In this document: positions 60,071 through 64,000 of the stretch, piece after piece
How positions within the stretch are numbered: position 1 is the first letter of the stretch
Layout: each line of letters begins with the position of its first letter
Assembly: GCF_050958605.1 (NCBI RefSeq)
Contig: NZ_JBJHDO010000003.1
Location: 372,001 to 436,000 of the forward strand
Reading direction: 5' to 3'
From: G016756615 sp050958605
GTDB taxonomy: Bacteria > Pseudomonadota > Alphaproteobacteria > Rhizobiales > Rhizobiaceae
Length of the DNA: 64,000 nt
Made by a program: the position numbers and the translations under genes
Notes under the pieces: generated by a model
What the model was told of the DNA's origin: nothing
The model's database searches: none
The model's input: only the letters and a program-made list of their open reading frames with translations

Positions 60071-62179
60071 CTAACCGGCCGGCCGCAGCCAGACCTTGTT
60101 GTCGTGAAACGCCGCGCCGCCATAAGGCGCGCTCGCATCGGCCCCGGTCAGCACGTTGATCCCCTCGCCTCGCTCATGCGCCGCATTCGGCCAGATGCCT
60201 TCGGCGATCACTACACCACGCCGCACCCCATCGAAGAGCTTGGCGTGTAGAACCACCTCGCCGCGGCGGTTGCCGATCTCGACACGATCGCCGTCGGCGA
60301 AGCCGAGGGCGGCAGCGTCATCGGGATGGACCAGCAGTTCGGGCCGCACCTCCCGGCCCCTAGAACTCGGGGTTTCGGTGAAGGTCGAGTTGAGGAAGGA
60401 GCGGGCCGGCGATGTCGCAAGCCGGAACGGATGCTCGGCATCGGCGATCTCGATCAGGTCGACATGATCGGGGAATTCAGGCAGTCGCTCGTACGATCCT
60501 TGCAGACCCATGCTCTTCGGCGGCCTGTTGGGCGCGGGACTGCCGGTCCAATCTGGGCGGAAACGGAACTTGCCGTCGGGAAAGGCGAAGCCCTTCACGA
60601 AATGCGCCTCCTCGAAGGGAGGCTGTACGTCCGCCCAGCGCTCCTCCTTGAAAGTGGAGAATGTGCCGAGCCCGCGTTTGCGCAGCATGAGGTCGATGTG
60701 CTCCTGTTCCGTCAAGCCGAAGCCCGGCAGATGGCCGACACCCAGGCGTTTGGCGAGTTCCTCGACGACATAATGATTGGTGCGGGGACCGGCCGGAGGC
60801 TCGATCAGCTTCGGTCCAAGGACGATGTGCTGATGCCCGCCCCCCCGATAGATATCGTCATGTTCCATGAACATGGTCGCGGGCAGCACCAAGTCAGCGA
60901 ATTTGGCCGTATCCGTCATGAACTGCTCATGGACGCACAGGAAGAGATCCTCGCGCATCAGGCCTTGTCGAACCAGCCTCTGCTCGGGCGCGACATTGGC
61001 GGGATTGGTGTTCTGGACCAGCATCGCCGTCACCGGCGGCCCGCCGTAAAGAGCCTCGCTATCGCCGGTCAGAACGCGGCCGATCTTGGACTGATCGAGA
61101 TACCGGACACCATGATCGAGATAGGCGCTTCCCTCCAGTTCGGACTTATCCAGCCTGAAGATGTCTGAATTGGAATGAAACGCGCCACCACCCTCATATT
61201 GCCAGCAGCCGGTCACTGCCGCGACCGAAAGGGCGGCGTGCATGTTGACCGCGCCGTTGCGCTGACGCGAGAAGCCGAACCCTAGGCGGAAGAAGGTTCG
61301 TTTGGTGGTGCCGACGAGGCGCGCAAAGGCTTCGATCTCAGCGACGGAAACACCCGATATAGCAGAGGCCCATTCCGGCGTACGCGACCGCAGATGCTCC
61401 TCGAGTCCGAGGGGATCATCGGTGTAGCGTTCGAGATAGGCCCGATCGGCAAGCCCCTCACGGAACAGCACATGCATGACGCCGCAGGCCAGCGCGCCGT
61501 CGGTCCCGGGCTTCACGACGATGCCCATGTCGGCCTGCTTCATCGTCGCATTCTCGTAAACGTCGATGACGACGATCCTGGCGCCGCGTTCCTTCCTCGC
61601 CTTCACGGCATGGGTCATAACATTGACCTGGGTGACCACTGCATTGGTGCCCCAGATCACTACGCAATCAGACTTGGCCATCTCGCGCGGGTCGGCCCCG
61701 ATGAGCCTGCCGGTACCCATGGTAAAACCGGTCCAAGCCAGGTTGGTGCAGAAGGTGCCGAAGAGATTGGAGTATTTCTTGGCATGGCGCAGCCTGTTGA
61801 TGCCGTCGCGCTGCACGAGGCCCATCGTGCCGGCGTAGTAATTCAGCCAGACCGTCTCGCTGCCATATGCCTCTTCCGCCGCGATGAACTTTTCCGCGAC
61901 GAGATCAAGCGCGGCGTCCCAACTCGCCTCCTTCCAATTGCCGTCGCCCTTGCCGCCGGCGCGCACCAGCGGCTTCAGCAGCCGGTCGGGATGGTGGATA
62001 CGCTCCGCGTAGCGAGCCACCTTCGCGCAGATGACGCCGGACGTGTAGCTGTTTTCCTTGGCGCCGTGGACGCGTCCGATGCGCTTGCCGTCGACGATCT
62101 CGACGTCGAGCGCGCAGGTCGAAGGACAATCGTGCGGGCATGCCGAATGCCCGATTCTGACGTTGGCGTGTTGGTTCAT
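60071..62179 (-). CDS. molybdopterin-dependent oxidoreductase with 4Fe-4S site
   Basis: 702 residues. The N-terminal cluster ligands are CPHDCPSTC near residue 14 with a fourth Cys in GVICAKVARY. The molybdopterin domain has the middle elements (WGTNAVVTQVN; NTNPANVAPEQ) and the C-terminal dinucleotide-binding domain ends PYGGAAFHDNKVWL. Cytoplasmic as no Tat signal is present. Resembles biotin-sulfoxide/formate-dehydrogenase-like oxidoreductases; substrate unknown. Confidence 0.9.
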   Translation of the reverse strand: MNQHANVRIGHSACPHDCPSTCALDVEIVDGKRIGRVHGAKENSYTSGVICAKVARYAERIHHPDRLLKPLVRAGGKGDGNWKEASWDAALDLVAEKFIAAEEAYGSETVWLNYYAGTMGLVQRDGINRLRHAKKYSNLFGTFCTNLAWTGFTMGTGRLIGADPREMAKSDCVVIWGTNAVVTQVNVMTHAVKARKERGARIVVIDVYENATMKQADMGIVVKPGTDGALACGVMHVLFREGLADRAYLERYTDDPLGLEEHLRSRTPEWASAISGVSVAEIEAFARLVGTTKRTFFRLGFGFSRQRNGAVNMHAALSVAAVTGCWQYEGGGAFHSNSDIFRLDKSELEGSAYLDHGVRYLDQSKIGRVLTGDSEALYGGPPVTAMLVQNTNPANVAPEQRLVRQGLMREDLFLCVHEQFMTDTAKFADLVLPATMFMEHDDIYRGGGHQHIVLGPKLIEPPAGPRTNHYVVEELAKRLGVGHLPGFGLTEQEHIDLMLRKRGLGTFSTFKEERWADVQPPFEEAHFVKGFAFPDGKFRFRPDWTGSPAPNRPPKSMGLQGSYERLPEFPDHVDLIEIADAEHPFRLATSPARSFLNSTFTETPSSRGREVRPELLVHPDDAAALGFADGDRVEIGNRRGEVVLHAKLFDGVRRGVVIAEGIWPNAAHERGEGINVLTGADASAPYGGAAFHDNKVWLRPAG

Positions 62180-62264
62180 GGCGCGAAGCTAGCGGTTTTC
62201 TTCGAGGCCGTGTAGACGCGGGCCGTGAAAATGATTGTCACAGGCAAGGCATGGGAAAGCCATC

Positions 62265-63125
62265 ATGAACTACCGCCACGCCTATCATGCCGGCAACTTC
62301 GCCGATGTGGTCAAGCATGCGGTGCTCGCCCGCATTGTCGAATATCTGAAACTCAAGGACAAAGCATTCCGCATCATCGACACCCATGCGGGGATCGGTG
62401 TCTATGACTTGTCGTCCGACGAGGCACAGAAGACCGGGGAATGGCGGGACGGCATCGGCAAGCTGCTCAGTGCCAAGCTCGATCCGGCAACAGCGAATCT
62501 TTTGAAGCCTTTGCTCGACGTTGTTCGTGCAATGAATCCGCAAAGCGGACTGCGGTTTTACCCGGGTTCGCCAATGGTCGCACGCCGTCTCCTGCGCAAG
62601 CAGGATCGGCTCTCCGCGATCGAGCTCCACGCCCAGGATGCCGCCGCCCTCAAGAAGCGCTTCGAGGGCGACTTCCAGACGCGTGTGATCGAACTGGACG
62701 GTTGGCTGGCGCTGGGCGCGCATCTGCCACCCAAGGAAAAGCGCGGACTGGTGCTCATCGATCCCCCATTCGAGAAGGAGGGGGAGTTCAGGCGGCTGGT
62801 CAGCGGCCTGGCAAAGGCCCATCGCCGCTGGCCAGGAGGCATCTATGCACTCTGGTACCCCATAAAGGATCGGGCGGCCGTGAATAGCTTCCGCGCGGAG
62901 TTGGCAGCCACGGGCATCGAAAAGATCCTCGACATCCGCTTCCATATCCGCCAGCCCTCGCCGGAGGCGCGCCTGGACGGGACCGGCATGATCGTGGTGA
63001 ATCCTCCCTACCCGCTGCAGCGCGAACTGCAGATGCTGCTGCCCGCCTTGAAGACTGCCTTGGCGGAAACGCCTCAGGCGCGATGGGCGGTCGAATGGCT
63101 TGCCGGCGAAGTGCAGTCGGGTTGA
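62265..63125 (+). CDS. rlmJ: 23S rRNA (adenine(2030)-N6)-methyltransferase
   Basis: 286 residues from the ATG at 62265 (MNYRHAYHAGNFADVVKH, the family N-terminus); the earlier start at 62235 lacks it. Motif IV is VLIDPPFEKEGEF (DPPF) near residue 168, after RIIDTHAGIGVYDL at the SAM site. Methylates A2030 of 23S rRNA. Divergent from the molybdopterin oxidoreductase. Confidence 0.95.
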   Translation: MNYRHAYHAGNFADVVKHAVLARIVEYLKLKDKAFRIIDTHAGIGVYDLSSDEAQKTGEWRDGIGKLLSAKLDPATANLLKPLLDVVRAMNPQSGLRFYPGSPMVARRLLRKQDRLSAIELHAQDAAALKKRFEGDFQTRVIELDGWLALGAHLPPKEKRGLVLIDPPFEKEGEFRRLVSGLAKAHRRWPGGIYALWYPIKDRAAVNSFRAELAATGIEKILDIRFHIRQPSPEARLDGTGMIVVNPPYPLQRELQMLLPALKTALAETPQARWAVEWLAGEVQSG

Positions 63126-63167
63126 GGAGCTGATTTTTCGACTCGGACCTAAGCGGGTGCCATAGCC

Positions 63168-63734
63168 TCATATTCTTCGGCCGATCGCCGCGCAGAATGC
63201 GAGAAGGTCGCGTTCGATGGCTTCGGCCGGCGTTCCGATGCGGGAAAAGCCCCACCACAACAACGCGCCCTGCCATTGCCCTGCGAGCAAGCGTCCGAGA
63301 TCGGCGCGCGGGCCCTCGGTATCGGCTAGGCAATCTCCTAGCGCATCGGCCAGTCTCCCACCCCAACGTTCGCCGCGCGCCCGCAACTCGGCATTGCGAA
63401 GATCTTCGCGCAACACGAGCAGGCCCTCCGCGTAGTCTTCCCCGGAGCCATAGTCGCCCGACAAGGCGACGAGTATCGCCACCGCCCCTTTCGGCGTCCT
63501 GGGCTCAGCCGCTATCGCCGCCTCAGTGCGTTGCTCGAGCAGGTCCCAGGCGCGCAAAAGGACCGCATGGAGCAGTGCGTCCTTCGTGCCGAAACGCTGC
63601 ACCAGGGTCGCAGCGGAGAGGCCAGTTTCCGATGCCGCGGCCGCGAAAGTCACACCGTCCGGTCCCGCACGATGCATAAGGCCCAGGATACGGTCCAGGA
63701 GATCATTATCGGAGAGAGTTTTCTTGCGCGGCAC
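63168..63734 (-). CDS. TetR-family transcription regulator
   Basis: 188 residues from a GTG at 63734. The N-terminal helix-turn-helix (GPDGVTFAAAASETGLSAATLVQRFGTKDALL) is typical of TetR; the C-terminal ligand domain is divergent. A 24-bp imperfect palindrome lies at 63748-63771, just upstream. The divergent SDR gene is the likely target. Ligand unknown. Confidence 0.87.
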   Translation of the reverse strand: MPRKKTLSDNDLLDRILGLMHRAGPDGVTFAAAASETGLSAATLVQRFGTKDALLHAVLLRAWDLLEQRTEAAIAAEPRTPKGAVAILVALSGDYGSGEDYAEGLLVLREDLRNAELRARGERWGGRLADALGDCLADTEGPRADLGRLLAGQWQGALLWWGFSRIGTPAEAIERDLLAFCAAIGRRI

Positions 63735-63747
63735 GGCAGTTTCCGTT

Positions 63748-63771
63748 ATATAAGTGAATATTCGTTTATAT
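63748..63771. promoter_or_regulatory. probable TetR operator, 24-bp imperfect palindrome
   Basis: The half-sites ATATAAGTGAAT and ATTCGTTTATAT are reverse complements at 10 of 12 positions, with the AT-rich centre GAATATTC. It sits between the divergent TetR and SDR genes. Confidence 0.65.
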
Positions 63772-63843
63772 ATTTTCGAGGAAAGGAGCAAGGAGCAGCG
63801 TAGCTGCGCCTGCGTTGCCGTTTTGCCGGGAAAGGAGGACAGG

Positions 63844-64000
63844 ATGAAGCCGTTGCTTGGAAAGGTGGCGCTTGTCACAGGCGCCACGCGTGGTGCGGGA
63901 CGTGGCATTGCGGTCGAACTGGCCATCGCAGGCGCCACGGTCTACGCCACCGGGCGCTCGACACGCGCGCAAAAATCCGAGATCAACCGCAGCGAGACGA
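63844..64000 (+). CDS. SDR-family oxidoreductase, N-terminal part (cut by window end)
   Basis: ATG at 63844 with AAGGAGG six bases upstream; open to the window edge, 52 residues. The cofactor motif reads VALVTGATRGAGRGIAVEL near residue 8, typical of classical SDRs; GRSTRAQ near 42 suggests NADPH preference. Probably controlled by the TetR-type regulator upstream. Confidence 0.85.
   Translation, partial: MKPLLGKVALVTGATRGAGRGIAVELAIAGATVYATGRSTRAQKSEINRSET

Overview
The window looks like part of an alphaproteobacterial chromosome, most likely from the Sphingomonadales. The reasons are the HdaA/AI-2E permease/CDP-alcohol phosphotransferase/PurM/PurN block, an EcfG-type sigma factor, many GGAAC-N17-GTT promoters, and the high-GC, tightly overlapping (ATGA) gene style. 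No rRNA, CRISPR array, insertion sequence, integrase or phage gene was recognised. There is one tRNA, tRNA-Pro(TGG), at 55051.

Layout. (1) 3-15213 is mostly one glycan-assembly cluster. It holds a cut-off CelD/FemAB-type acetyltransferase, a methyltransferase, a UDP-glucose dehydrogenase (reverse strand) and then an overlapping operon: two sugar epimerases, a B12-binding radical SAM enzyme, a GT4 glycosyltransferase, three related CgeB-like glycosyltransferases and a UDP-glucuronate-decarboxylase-like enzyme. Small hydrophilic stress-type proteins, a VOC protein and a zinc alcohol dehydrogenase sit inside it. (2) 15400-44100 is a long run of general-stress genes: the EcfG-like sigma factor, a possible NepR-like protein, two DUF4142 proteins, two sister 24-residue membrane peptides, a DUF3618/DUF1469/DUF892 operon, a BON-domain protein, a PEBP protein, SDRs, a FAD/Rieske oxidoreductase, a phospholipase D/endonuclease/LPG-synthase-like group, TIGR02587/TIGR02588-like proteins, a cytochrome c, a nucleotidyltransferase/metallophosphoesterase pair, a Crp/Fnr regulator and a TPP enzyme. 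(3) 44880-53606 is one nine-gene operon: heme-binding protein, lanthanide-type PQQ alcohol dehydrogenase with XoxJ-like and cytochrome c partners, a caa3-type cytochrome oxidase and CtaG. (4) From tRNA-Pro onward the genes are ordinary housekeeping ones (hdaA, AI-2E permease, CDP-alcohol phosphotransferase, purM, purN, SixA-like, molybdopterin oxidoreductase, rlmJ), ending in a TetR/SDR divergent pair cut by the window edge.

The unifying signal, read by eye, is a set of 21 promoter sites (22 counting both directions of one of them) matching the EcfG consensus (GGAAC, 17-18 nt, GTT) in correct orientation just upstream of genes between 1.3 and 53.7 kb. I found none in the 55-64 kb housekeeping part. 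Envelope glycan synthesis, lipid remodelling, membrane micropeptides, protectants and a complete alcohol-oxidising respiratory chain therefore appear to be wired to the general stress response, with the probable sigma factor encoded at 16 kb.
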